From DATJPR01 sp963843525 (GTDB lineage Bacteria; Bacteroidota; Ignavibacteria; UBA10030; UBA6906): a stretch of 64,000 bases of DNA. The DNA lies in the NCBI GenBank assembly GCA_963843525.1, contig CAWJKM010000005.1, forward strand, positions 496,001-560,000. The letters run 5' to 3'. The translations under genes were made by a program, and so were the position numbers. How positions within the stretch are numbered: the first letter of the stretch is position 1; each line of letters begins with the position of its first letter. The notes beneath the pieces were generated by a model. The model worked only from the letters and a program-made list of their open reading frames with translations. It ran no database searches and had not been told where the DNA came from. This document shows, piece after piece, positions 1 to 8,900 of the stretch.

Positions 1-1
1 C

Positions 2-46
2 AAATTGCCTCTCATCGATTCGGAATCACGATGCAGAGGCAATTTT
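2..46 (+). terminator. Rho-independent terminator of a gene left of the window
   Basis: Long hairpin: an 11-bp outer stem (2-12 with 35-45) continues into a 5-bp inner stem (13-17 with 29-33), closed by an 11-nt loop and followed by TTTT. It probably ends transcription of a rightward gene that lies off the left edge; A-rich sequence on the other side could let it work in both directions. Confidence 0.7.
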
Positions 47-133
47 CGTAGGATGGTTCACCGATTGTTCTCGCACCAACGCGGTCCATGAGGACCAACT
101 CACATCTCTCACCTACTTCTTGAGGAGGGAATT

Positions 134-730
134 ATGATCCGTTTTGTCACACGCCTGGCCATGGCCGGCATCTTTTCTTCGATGTGCGTGACGGCCTCAT
201 TTGCAGGAAGCCCGACTGCCGATGCAATGGCGACCGCGCCAACGAAGGGTATTCGCGCCGAGATCCTGTGGCAGCTCACCGATCTCGAAAAGAAGTTCGA
301 GGATCTTGCTGCGGCGATGCCGGCTGACAAATACTCCTGGCGGCCGATGGAGGGAGTGCGCTCGGTGAGTGAAGTCTATACCCACATTATCGGGGCGAAC
401 TACCTGTTTATGTCCTTTCTGAATATCAAGCCGCCCATGAAAATGGACCCCGCGATGGAGAAGAACGTTACAGACAAGGATGCGATAGCAAAAATGTTCA
501 AGCCTTCCTTCGACCATGTTCGGACTGCAGTCATCGGTCTCTCAGACAAAGACCTGGAGAAAACCACGAAGATGTTCGGGAGTCCGGCGACGTATCGTGC
601 CGTTCTGTTGGCTGAGATCGGACACTTGCACGAGCATCTCGGTCAGTCTATCGCGTACGCCCGCATGAACAATGTCGTCCCACCCTGGACCGCGGCGGAG
701 CAAGCGGCTGCGAAAAAAGACACGAAGTAA
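134..730 (+). CDS. Exported DinB-family protein
   Basis: 198 residues. A hydrophobic N-terminal segment (about residues 5-25, ending near FAGSPTA) looks like a Sec signal peptide, so the protein is probably periplasmic. The rest is a four-helix DinB/YfiT-like domain with spaced histidines (THIIGAN near residue 86, HLHEHLGQ near 164-171) at the usual metal-binding positions. DinB-family proteins are metal-dependent enzymes of mostly unknown substrate, often thiol transferases. The start is preceded by a strong AGGAGG at 7 nt, and a strong terminator follows the stop. It is a single-gene unit. An unrelated cytoplasmic DinB protein lies at 25636. Confidence 0.85.
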   Translation: MIRFVTRLAMAGIFSSMCVTASFAGSPTADAMATAPTKGIRAEILWQLTDLEKKFEDLAAAMPADKYSWRPMEGVRSVSEVYTHIIGANYLFMSFLNIKPPMKMDPAMEKNVTDKDAIAKMFKPSFDHVRTAVIGLSDKDLEKTTKMFGSPATYRAVLLAEIGHLHEHLGQSIAYARMNNVVPPWTAAEQAAAKKDTK

Positions 731-750
731 AAGGAACCCGGCGTATCCAA

Positions 751-788
751 AACCTGCACGACCGCACGTCGGTCGTGCAGGTTTGTTT
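751..788 (+). terminator. Rho-independent terminator of the DinB gene
   Basis: Perfect 14-bp stem (751-764 with 770-783), 5-nt loop and a T-rich tail (TGTTTT). It lies 20 nt after the stop at 730 and faces the leftward toxin gene ending at 813, so it separates convergent genes. Confidence 0.9.
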
Positions 789-812
789 TGGGCCGGAAGA
801 GTTTTTCGACTA

Positions 813-1301
813 TCAATTCGCCCTGGGAATGCTCGCGAACGTTTTGAAGAGCCGCTTGTCAATCCGCAGCTTTTCCTCCGGCCCGATCGCAATGCGCTTG
901 AAGGCCGGGTGTCGGGGATTCAGGAGGAAATTTGATTCGCGATCGACGATGACGGAGGGGACACGAAGAACCGGTGACCGGCCCGCCTGGACCCAGGCAT
1001 CGCCGATGTTCTGTGTTGCGGGAGGCGGTGGAAAACTTTTCCACTGCGGAGGGAGACTGCGCGGAGGAACGTGTTGCACCAATCGCTCGTCGAATTCCAC
1101 CTTAAACACCGAGTACGTCCCAAGCAGCCCCTCCCCCTCCAGATGAACGAGGATTTCCAGGAGAGCGAGGGAGATCGCCTGGGCCAGATACACGACCCCC
1201 GTCCCCTCACTGTTCCAGCGTCCGCCATACAGGCGTGCGCCTTCGCCGTCAAACGCTGATCGGGCATACCGTGTGCGCACCAGACGCCACGCCGTCATCA
1301 T
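813..1301 (-). CDS. RES-domain toxin (NAD+ phosphorylase type)
   Basis: 162 residues from ATG at 1301; a GTG at 1304 is in frame and would give a GTGA overlap with the antitoxin stop. The RES signature is visible: GARLYGGRWNSEG near residues 20-32 (the R-G-x-R-x-N type active site) and VVYLAQ just after, with a conserved Ser/Glu region in the middle. Characterised RES toxins (MbcT, ParT/Rv1989c family) degrade NAD+ by phosphorolysis or transfer ADP-ribose. The gene follows its DUF2384 antitoxin with a one-base TGATG overlap, so expression is probably coupled. Length is normal for the family and nothing looks broken. Assignment is secure at family level; the exact chemistry is inferred. Confidence 0.92.
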   Translation of the reverse strand: MMTAWRLVRTRYARSAFDGEGARLYGGRWNSEGTGVVYLAQAISLALLEILVHLEGEGLLGTYSVFKVEFDERLVQHVPPRSLPPQWKSFPPPPATQNIGDAWVQAGRSPVLRVPSVIVDRESNFLLNPRHPAFKRIAIGPEEKLRIDKRLFKTFASIPRAN

Positions 1302-1786
1302 CACAGCGTCACCCCGCGTTCGAGCCGGCCGATGACCCGTTCGACCTCCCGGGCCCCCGGCTCCGACTTTGCATACTCAAACGGCGTGTTGCCTGCCAGG
1401 GAGATCATCGGCGAGAGGAACCATCGCCTGGTCGCATCTCTATCGCCGCCGAACAACTCGACGGCCTTTCCGTACAGCATTGAAGTCCGCAGCAGCCGGT
1501 CCGATTCCGCCGGATGAAGGCGTCCCTCAGTTTTCCTGCGCGCGAGCGTACGCGGGGGGATCTGCAAGAGTGATGCCACCTGAGGCCCTGTCAAGCCCAA
1601 CGCCTTCTGCAGTCGCTCCAGCGGCGCGAACGGGAGCCCCTCCAGGACCAGCCGGTGAAGGCGCGGAGTACTTGCCGCTACCGACCCCAGGAGCGCTACG
1701 ACGACAGTTGGGACCCTCTCCCCCGTATTCCGGAGGCCCTGTTTATCCTCCTGCGGGCGGATTTGCACTCTCTTCTTTTTTTTCAC
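1301..1786 (-). CDS. Xre/MbcA/ParS-type antitoxin (DUF2384)
   Basis: 161 residues, GTG start at 1786 with AGGTGA six bases upstream. An Xre-like helix-turn-helix region lies near residues 60-90 (LGLTGPQVASLLQIPPRTLA) and is followed by the DUF2384 C-terminal domain ending in a segment that normally plugs the RES active site. The first 30 residues are basic and poorly conserved. It is the upstream gene of the RES pair. Such antitoxins repress their own promoter, and two near-identical 11-bp palindromes overlap the promoter here (1804-1836). Confidence 0.92.
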   Translation of the reverse strand: MKKKKRVQIRPQEDKQGLRNTGERVPTVVVALLGSVAASTPRLHRLVLEGLPFAPLERLQKALGLTGPQVASLLQIPPRTLARRKTEGRLHPAESDRLLRTSMLYGKAVELFGGDRDATRRWFLSPMISLAGNTPFEYAKSEPGAREVERVIGRLERGVTL

Positions 1787-1803
1787 GGAATCACCTCGCT
1801 ATC

Positions 1804-1846
1804 TGCCATATGGCTATAATTTACGTGCCATCTGGCCGTAAGTCAA
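1804..1846 (-). promoter_or_regulatory. Promoter and paired operator of the RES/Xre operon
   Basis: On the minus strand a sigma70-like promoter is visible: -35 TTGACT (1841-1846), a 17-nt spacer, and -10 TAAATT (1818-1823). Two palindromes, TGCCATATGGC (1804-1814) and TGCCATCTGGC (1826-1836), differ at one base and are centred 22 bp apart, two helical turns. One sits in the spacer, the other near the predicted transcription start. This is the expected layout for autorepression by a dimeric antitoxin; binding itself is inferred. Confidence 0.7.
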
Positions 1847-1953
1847 GTCATCCCCGGCTCTCCGGACTTCCCGCCCGCCGTTTGCCGTCTGGCTTCCCAT
1901 GGATTATTTTCTTATGATGAGAAACAGAACCGACGACTATGGAGGAATCGACC

Positions 1954-3855
1954 ATGATGTCCGGACGAAGTATAGCAGCATGTGTTCTTGGTATCTCGAT
2001 CGCCGCCGAGGGTGCCATTGCCCAGCAACGTGATCGCACAAAAACCCCCGATCAGTATAAGTGGAGGCTTACCGATATCTACCCTTCCGATGACGCCTGG
2101 AAGGCCGACAAACAGAACTTCCTGAAACGGATGCCGGAACTCGCGAAGTGGAAGGGATCGCTCGGCACGAGTCCTGCGAAGCTTGCCGACTGCTTCGAAT
2201 TCGTCAACGATCTCGCAAAGCAGTATTCCAAACTGGCGGTCTATGCAGGAATGTACTCCGATCAGGACACGCGGGAAGCGAAATACCTCGCCCTGGTTCA
2301 GGAGATAGGCCAGGTCGGATCCGAGTTCGCCGCCCAAACAAGCTACATCCAGCCCGAAGTGCTTGCAATCCCCAAGGAGACGATTGAATCCTTCCTGACA
2401 CGGGAAAAACGACTTGGCATCTTCCGTCATGACCTGGACGACATTCTCCGGAGACGCGAGCACACGGGCACGGCCAATGAGGAGAAGATCATCGCGGATG
2501 CCGGCCTCATGGCGGACGCACCGGATAATATCTACGGCATCTTCTCCAACGCGGACTTCCCCTTCCCGACGGTCACGCTTTCCGACGGGAAATCCGTCCG
2601 CCTCGACAAGTCCGCCTTCAACCTCTATCGAGCCGTCCCTAACCGTGCGGACCGGGAGGTGGTGTTTAAGGCGTATTTGACCGCACTCAACGAATACAAG
2701 AGGACTTTTGGTACGCAGCTGTACGCCGAGGTCAAGAAGGACATGTTTTACATGAAGGCGAGGAACTATCCCTCATGTCTGGCCGCGGCGCTGGATGCCA
2801 GCAACATTCCCGTGGCGGTCTACCACAGCCTTGTGGACGGAGTGAATGCCAACCTCCCCACATTCCACCGGTATCTCAGACTCCGTCAGAGAATGCTGGG
2901 GGTTGATCAACTCCACTATTACGATCTGTACGCCCCGGTTGTCAAAAGCATCGACCTCAATTATTCGTACGAGGAGGCGGAGAAGAACGTGCTCGATGCC
3001 CTGGCTCCGCTCGGTCCCGACTACATCGCGGTTGCAAAGAAGGGATTTGCCGATCGCTGGCTCGATGTGTATCCCAATACGGGAAAGCGCGCGGGGGCGT
3101 ATTCCCAGGGTGGTGCGTATGATGTCCACCCCTACATGTTGCTCAATTATAACGGCAAGTATGACGACATGAGCACCCTGGCGCATGAATTCGGCCATAC
3201 GATGCACAGCTACTATTCAAACAAGAATCAGCCGTACAACCTCTCCCAGTACTCGATCTTCGTCGCAGAGGTTGCTTCCACATTCAACGAGGCCCTTCTC
3301 ATCGAGCACATGTTGAAGACCACCAACGATGATAACGTCCGGCTTTCCATGCTGGGCAGCTATCTCGATAATATCCGTGGTACGGTGTTCCGTCAGACAC
3401 AGTTCGCAGAGTTTGAATTGACCGTTCATGAAGTTGCGGAGAAGGGCGAATCGCTCACCGGAGAACTGGTGGACAGTATCTACCTTGCGATCACGCAAAA
3501 GTACTACGGTCACAATAAAGGAGTGTGCATCGTCGATGACGAGGTCAAGGCCGAGTGGGCGAACGTTCCGCATTTCTACTACAACTTCTATGTCTTCCAG
3601 TACGCCACCTCGTTTACCGCTTCTGCTGCCCTGTCCGAAAAGGTCCTGGCCGGCGACGCCGCGGCTACGCGGCGCTATCTCGATTTACTGAAAGCGGGCG
3701 CCTCCGCGTACCCCATCGAGCTTCTGAAAAACGCCGGTGTCGACATGACCACCGCAGAACCGCTCGACCTCACGATGAAAAAGATGAACAGGATCATGGA
3801 TGAGATCGAGACGATACTTGACAGGGAGAAGATGGGAGAAGGAAGTAAGAAGTAG
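1954..3855 (+). CDS. pepF: Exported M3-family oligoendopeptidase F-like metallopeptidase
   Basis: 633 residues from ATG 1954, chosen over the in-frame ATG at 1939 because GGAGG (1941-1945) is correctly spaced for 1954. The N-terminus (residues 1-21, ending AEGAIAQQ) is a signal peptide, unusual for PepF, so it should act in the periplasm. The zinc motif HEFGH is at residues 411-415, with the third ligand in VAEVASTFNEALL about 25-30 residues later. The PepF N-terminal helical domain (KWRLTDIYPSDDAW) is complete and the length is normal. The last codons merge into a GGAAGTAAGAAG repeat that continues downstream, so the extreme C-terminus (EGSKK) may derive from repeat expansion. Confidence 0.93.
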   Translation: MMSGRSIAACVLGISIAAEGAIAQQRDRTKTPDQYKWRLTDIYPSDDAWKADKQNFLKRMPELAKWKGSLGTSPAKLADCFEFVNDLAKQYSKLAVYAGMYSDQDTREAKYLALVQEIGQVGSEFAAQTSYIQPEVLAIPKETIESFLTREKRLGIFRHDLDDILRRREHTGTANEEKIIADAGLMADAPDNIYGIFSNADFPFPTVTLSDGKSVRLDKSAFNLYRAVPNRADREVVFKAYLTALNEYKRTFGTQLYAEVKKDMFYMKARNYPSCLAAALDASNIPVAVYHSLVDGVNANLPTFHRYLRLRQRMLGVDQLHYYDLYAPVVKSIDLNYSYEEAEKNVLDALAPLGPDYIAVAKKGFADRWLDVYPNTGKRAGAYSQGGAYDVHPYMLLNYNGKYDDMSTLAHEFGHTMHSYYSNKNQPYNLSQYSIFVAEVASTFNEALLIEHMLKTTNDDNVRLSMLGSYLDNIRGTVFRQTQFAEFELTVHEVAEKGESLTGELVDSIYLAITQKYYGHNKGVCIVDDEVKAEWANVPHFYYNFYVFQYATSFTASAALSEKVLAGDAAATRRYLDLLKAGASAYPIELLKNAGVDMTTAEPLDLTMKKMNRIMDEIETILDREKMGEGSKK

Positions 3856-3940
3856 GAAGTAAGAAGAAGGAAGAAGGAAAGGCAGTAGGCAGTAAGCAGT
3901 AAGCAGTAAGCAGAAGGCGATAGGCGGTAGGCAGAAAGCG
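3841..3940. repeat. Short tandem repeat tract (GAAGTAA / GCAGTAA units)
   Basis: Roughly 100 bp of imperfect heptamer-like units, first GGAAGTAAGAA, then several GGCAGTAAGCAGTAAGCAG, then GGCGATAGGCGGTAGGCAG. It begins inside the last codons of pepF and ends before the inverted repeat at 3947. It carries no ORF of substance. Similar purine-rich intergenic tracts occur at 15121 and 30145. Confidence 0.8.
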
Positions 3941-3946
3941 TTACGG

Positions 3947-3991
3947 CCTACTTGTCAATTGTCAAGTGAGCGATGGCAATTGACAAGTAGG
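3947..3991. repeat. Inverted repeat with TTGTCAATT core, copy 1
   Basis: Perfect 15-bp arms (CCTACTTGTCAATTG at 3947-3961 and its complement at 3977-3991) around a 15-nt spacer. It lies between the 3' ends of convergent genes, so it could terminate transcription, but no T-run follows. The same core reappears at 15073-15120, which points to a dispersed intergenic repeat rather than an ordinary terminator. Confidence 0.75.
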
Positions 3992-4010
3992 TTCAGGGGT
4001 GGTGGTGGTG

Positions 4011-4730
4011 CTATTTGCTCAGGAGATCGTCCAGTTTTTGGTACTTCTCGTGGACCACGCCCACGGCTTTGTGCAGTTCCTTCACGTCCCCCTTTGGTGC
4101 AACCGCAGCGAAGGCTTGCACCGCCTCGGAGAGATCTTTCCTCGCAGCGATAAACGACTGCTCTTTCTCCTTCATCCTCGCCGGAAGCTCCGCCTGATTC
4201 AGAGACACCATCTTTTCCTTCAACGCCAGGGCTGACTGCTGCATTGCGGCGATGGAGTCCCCCGGCATGTAGTAGTGGTACAGCATATACAGGTCGGTGT
4301 GGAATTCTTCGAGCTCCTTCAACGCGGGCCTGATCGTGCGGACCAGTTTCTCATACTGCATATGAAGCTTCTCGGCGGCATCAAGAAGCTCCTTCGATTG
4401 TTTTTTGTCCACGGCCGTGCGGTACGATTCCGCGGCCGCTTCCAGGGATTTCACTTCAGCATCCCACGCGTCCTTTCGTTCACGAAGGATGCCGGGCAAT
4501 GTTGCCGACGCAATATCCTTCACTCCCGTCTCAACTTTTGGCAACAGTTCTTGGAGGTGTTTCACATCCTTTTTCGGCCATGCACCGTGCCAAATCTCAT
4601 AAATCACGGTGTGGAAATTCGAGAGTGCGGGAACCTGGGTCGTGGTTTCCGGGTTGTGCTGACCTTCCTGGGCGGTGGCACAGGGGGCGAAAAGAAGAAC
4701 ACAGAGTACGGCGAAGGTGAAGAGACGCAT
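4011..4730 (-). CDS. Exported helical protein of unknown function
   Basis: 239 residues from ATG 4730, which has GGAGG six bases upstream; the open frame extends 36 codons further but without support. Residues 1-20 form a signal peptide ending CATAQ. The mature part is almost entirely amphipathic helix, rich in Lys, Glu, Leu and Ala, with histidines at FHTVIYEIWHGAWP and FHTDLYMLYHYYMP, a pattern suggesting an internally duplicated helical bundle (about residues 32-125 and 126-239). No catalytic motif is recognised. It resembles small periplasmic four-helix proteins in general character only. Confidence 0.75.
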   Translation of the reverse strand: MRLFTFAVLCVLLFAPCATAQEGQHNPETTTQVPALSNFHTVIYEIWHGAWPKKDVKHLQELLPKVETGVKDIASATLPGILRERKDAWDAEVKSLEAAAESYRTAVDKKQSKELLDAAEKLHMQYEKLVRTIRPALKELEEFHTDLYMLYHYYMPGDSIAAMQQSALALKEKMVSLNQAELPARMKEKEQSFIAARKDLSEAVQAFAAVAPKGDVKELHKAVGVVHEKYQKLDDLLSK

Positions 4731-4842
4731 CAGGGACCTCCGTGACGATTGGGGTGGTGGCTTGCGAATCGGGAATGAGAGAACGGGCGCGGAGCGGGCA
4801 TCTCTCCGCGCCCGAGTGTTCATCGCATGATGGTGCAAACGC

Positions 4843-5832
4843 TTAACGGTACGACTGCAACACCTTCATGTAGTTGGCTCGCTCAAATGCGGCCGGATCT
4901 GCTACCGAACGTTGACTCATGCTCCCCTTCATCTGGGTCACGGAAACGTATTCGTGTTCCACAAGCCAACGTGTCATGCCTTCAAGGATTTCCGTGATCC
5001 TCTGGGGACCGTGTTTCAAGAGCGACGATGCGACCATCGTGACATCGGCACCAGCCATGAGCATTTTGAGAGCGTCTTCGGACGTGTGAATCCCGGTCGT
5101 GGCGCCCAGGCTCGCCTTGATTCGCCCGAACAGGATGGCGATCCACCGCAAGGGGAGACGCATTTCAACCGGGTTGCTCAGGTGAAGGTTCGGCGTGACG
5201 TCGAGCGTTTCGAGATCGACGTCAGGCTGATAGAACCTGTTAAAGAGCACCAGGCCGTTGGCCCCCGCTTCGTCCAGCCGCTGCGCCATATTTGCGATGG
5301 CGCTGAAGTAGGGACTGAGCTTCATTGCCACGGGGATGTTCACGGTGGATTTTACGGCTTTCAGGATACCAAGGTACCGGTCTTCCACCTGTGCGGCTGT
5401 GGTTCGTGGATCGGTGGGAATATAGTAGATGTTGAGCTCGAGCGCGTCCGCCCCCGCCTCTTCAATCTTCCGCGCGTAATTGATCCACCCACCCGGGGAA
5501 ATGCCGTTGAGGCTCCCGATAATGGGAATCTGAAGCGCCTTTTTCGCTTTGCCGATTAGCTCGATATATTCTTCCGGACCAAGATTGTACGACTTCTCCT
5601 GGGGGAAGTACGTCAGTGCTTCCGCAAATGCATCCGTTCCGTAGCTGAGATAGTGATTGAGTTCCGCCTGTTCGTGGACGATTTGCTCCTCGAACAACGA
5701 GTACATAACGATCGCCGAGGCGCCGGCTTCTTCAAGACGCCGCATCGAATCGAGACTGTACGAGAGAGGCGAGGCCGAGGCAACGACGGGATTTTTGAGC
5801 TTCAATCCGAGGTACGTGGTTGAGAGATCCAT
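4843..5832 (-). CDS. Dihydroorotate dehydrogenase-like flavoprotein
   Basis: 329 residues from ATG 5832 (MDLSTTYLGLKLKNP); the longer frame upstream reads through the hairpin at 5874-5910 and is not credible. The fold is an FMN-binding TIM barrel of the PyrD/PreA type, with KNPVVASASPLS at the N-terminus, ELNIYYIPTDP in the middle and KLSPYFSAIANMA further on. Genes of this kind commonly sit next to nifJ, as here, and are thought to act on an unidentified pyrimidine-like or other substrate with ferredoxin-linked electrons. A second pyrD-specific motif set was not verified, so a role in UMP synthesis is not claimed. It is downstream of nifJ with 103 nt between them. Confidence 0.85.
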   Translation of the reverse strand: MDLSTTYLGLKLKNPVVASASPLSYSLDSMRRLEEAGASAIVMYSLFEEQIVHEQAELNHYLSYGTDAFAEALTYFPQEKSYNLGPEEYIELIGKAKKALQIPIIGSLNGISPGGWINYARKIEEAGADALELNIYYIPTDPRTTAAQVEDRYLGILKAVKSTVNIPVAMKLSPYFSAIANMAQRLDEAGANGLVLFNRFYQPDVDLETLDVTPNLHLSNPVEMRLPLRWIAILFGRIKASLGATTGIHTSEDALKMLMAGADVTMVASSLLKHGPQRITEILEGMTRWLVEHEYVSVTQMKGSMSQRSVADPAAFERANYMKVLQSYR

Positions 5833-5873
5833 ATCCTCTTCATCCTTCTGCATGTAAAAATTCGGTAGACGCC

Positions 5874-5910
5874 GGGTATCCGGCACCCTGAGGGGTGCAC
5901 CCGGATACCC
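5874..5910 (-). terminator. Intercistronic hairpin between nifJ and the DHOD-like gene
   Basis: Ten-bp arms GGGTATCCGG/CCGGATACCC (5874-5883, 5901-5910) enclose a second 5-bp stem (5884-5888 with 5893-5897). On the minus strand a TTTTT run comes about 10 nt later, too far for a classic terminator. It may attenuate readthrough from nifJ or stabilise an mRNA end. Confidence 0.5.
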
Positions 5911-5935
5911 TGCGTTGAGTAATCGGAACAGTGCT

Positions 5936-8900
5936 TTATGAGTGTTCTGCAACAGGTTTCTTTGCGGGCCCGCCGTCGTGCGAGAGTTCCTCGTAGAACT
6001 TCCAGCGCTTCTGAACATCCTCCTCCGCTTCTTTCATGAGGAACTTTGCCGCCTCGGGATTGCTCTTCGTGAGCATCTTGTATCGGGTCTCCATGTACGC
6101 GTAGTCCTCGAACCGCTTCGTCGGAGTCTTGGAGTCAAGTTTGAACGGGTTCTTTCCTTCCAACGCGAGCATGGGGTTAAACCGATACAGAGGCCAGTGA
6201 CCGCTTTCGACCGCCGCCTTCTGGTTTGTCATCCCCTTCGCCATGTCGATACCGTGCGCAATGCAGTGGCTGTAGGCGATGATAATGGACGGACCATCGT
6301 ACGCTTCCGCTTCGATGATCGCCCTGATCGATTGCATGTCGTTGGACCCCATTGCGATGTTCGCGACATACACGTTGCCGTAGCTCATCGCGATCAGTCC
6401 GAGGTCCTTCTTGGCAAGCGGCTTTCCCCCTGCGGCGAATTTCGCCACGGCTGCCCGGGGGGTCGACTTCGACATCTGTCCGCCCGTATTGGAATAGACC
6501 TCGGTATCGAGGACAAGGATGTTGACATTCCGTCCGGAGGCAAGGACGTGGTCCAATCCGCCAAACCCGATGTCGTATGCCCATCCGTCCCCGCCCATAA
6601 TCCACACGCTCTTCTTCACGAGCATATCCGCCAGGCTCAACAGACTCTTCGCTTCCGGCTCGTTCATGCCTTCGAGCTTCTTCTTGAGGATTACGACGCG
6701 CTCCCGCTGTTCATAGATCCCTGCTTCGTCCGACTGCTTCGCATTGAGCAGACCGTCGACGAGTTCGCCGCCGATCTTTGATGCCAGGGTTTTCAGCAGC
6801 TCGCGCGCCATTTCATTGTGCTTGTCGACGGCCAGACGCATACCCAGCCCGAATTCCGCGTTGTCTTCGAAGAGTGAATTCGACCACGCCGGACCGCGCC
6901 CGTCCTTGTTCTTTGTCCAGGGAGTCGTCGGGAGATTTCCGCCGTAGATCGAGGAGCAGCCCGTGGCGTTGGCGACGAGCGCCCGATCGCCGAACAACTG
7001 GCTCACGAGCTTTACGTACGGCGTTTCACCGCAACCCGAACATGCTCCGCTGAACTCAAACAGCGGCTCGAGGAATTGCGACCCCTTCACCGAATCCACT
7101 TTGGCCGTTTTCCGGTCCGCTTCGGGCAGATTCAGGAAGAACTCGAAATTGTCTCGTTCCGCTTCGCGGATCGGCGGTTGCGGCAACATGTTGATCGCCT
7201 TCAGACGGGTTTCCGTCTTGTTCTTCGCCGGACACACTTCGACGCACAGTCCGCATCCGGTGCAATCTTCCGGAGCGACCTGCACGGTGTATTTCATCCC
7301 CTTGTACTCGGGGCCTTTGTAGTCCATCGACTTGAACGTTGAAGGCGCGTTGGCCAGATCCTTGGGATCGTATACCTTGACGCGGATGGACGCATGCGGG
7401 CAAACGATCGCACATTTGTTGCACTGGATGCACACCGGCATGTCCCACACGGGAATCTCGAGTGCGATGTTCCGCTTCTCCCACTGCGCTGTTCCGGTCG
7501 GGTACGTGCCGTCCACCGGCATGGCACTCACCGGGAGGGAATCTCCGAACCCTGCGATGATCTTCGCGGTGAAATTTTGCACGAACACGGGCGCCCGATG
7601 CGATACCACCGGGGGCATCTCCAGCTGGCTGGACGCCTTGGCGGGCACGGTCACCTTGAACAGGTTTGCCAGGGTCTGATCCACCGCGGCGTAGTTCTGC
7701 TGCACAATTTGATCGCCCTTCCTGCCGTACGTCTTCTTGATCGACCGCTTGATGGCTTCGATGGCCTGGTCACGCGGCAACACGCCGCTGATGGCGAAGA
7801 AGCAGGTCTGCATGATCGTGTTCACCCGCGATCCCATCCCTGTCGCCTGGGCGACCTTGTAGCCGTCGATCACATAGAAATTGATCTTCTTGTCGATGAT
7901 CTGCTGCTGTATGTGCCTGGGGAGTTTGGCCCAGACGTCGTCCGGTCCATACATGCTGTTGAGAAGGAATGTTGCCCCGGGGATCGCCTCTTTGAGGACG
8001 TCGTATCGCTCGAGAAACATCCACTGATGACAGGCCACGAAGTTTGCACTGGTCACCAGATACGTGGAGTGAATCGGACGGGGCCCGAAACGGAGATGGG
8101 ACGTCGTCGTCGACCCCGACTTCTTGGAATCATAGACGAAATAGCCCTGAGCGTAATTGGCGGTATCTTCGCCGATGATCTTGATCGAGTTCTTGTTTGC
8201 ACCCACGGTGCCGTCGGCGCCGAGTCCGTAGAAGAGGGCCCGGACCACATCGTCGGCTTCCGTCGTGAATGCGGGATCGAAATCGAGGCTCGTGTTGGTC
8301 ACATCGTCGATGATGCCCAGGGTGAAGTGATTTTTCGGAGCAGGTTTCTGCAGCTCATCGTACGCCGCCTTCACCATCGCCGGCGTGAATTCCTTCGAGG
8401 AAAGACCGTACCGGCCGCCGATTATCCGGGGCATCTGTTTGGGACGCGGCATGTTCCCTGCAAAGGCTTCCACCATCCCGGCGACAACGTCGAGGTAGAG
8501 CGGCTCACCCGAGGATCCCGGCTCTTTCGTTCTGTCGAGAACCGCGATCGATTTGACGCTCGGGGGAAGCGATGCCGCAAAATGACTGACCGAGAAGGGA
8601 CGATAGAGATGGACTTTGAGCAGTCCGACATTCTCGCCTTTTCCGTTCAGATAGTCGACCGTCTCCTCTGCAGCCTCGCAGCCTGAACCCATCATGATGA
8701 CCACCCGCTCCGCCGTCGGGGAGCCGTAATACTGGTACAGCTTGTACTCACGGCCGACGAGTGATTTGAGTTTATCCATGTACTTCTGGACGATCTCGGG
8801 GACTGCCAGATAATACTTGTTGACCGTTTCACGTCCCTGGAAGTAGACATCGGGGTTTTGGGCGGCACCGCGCAGCACCGGATGATCCGGTGAGAGGGCG

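Noticed and set aside
7394..8686. 430-codon plus-strand frame inside nifJ
   Set aside because: Antisense to a fully conserved PFOR; high GC content makes long antisense frames common here. No motif or ribosome site.
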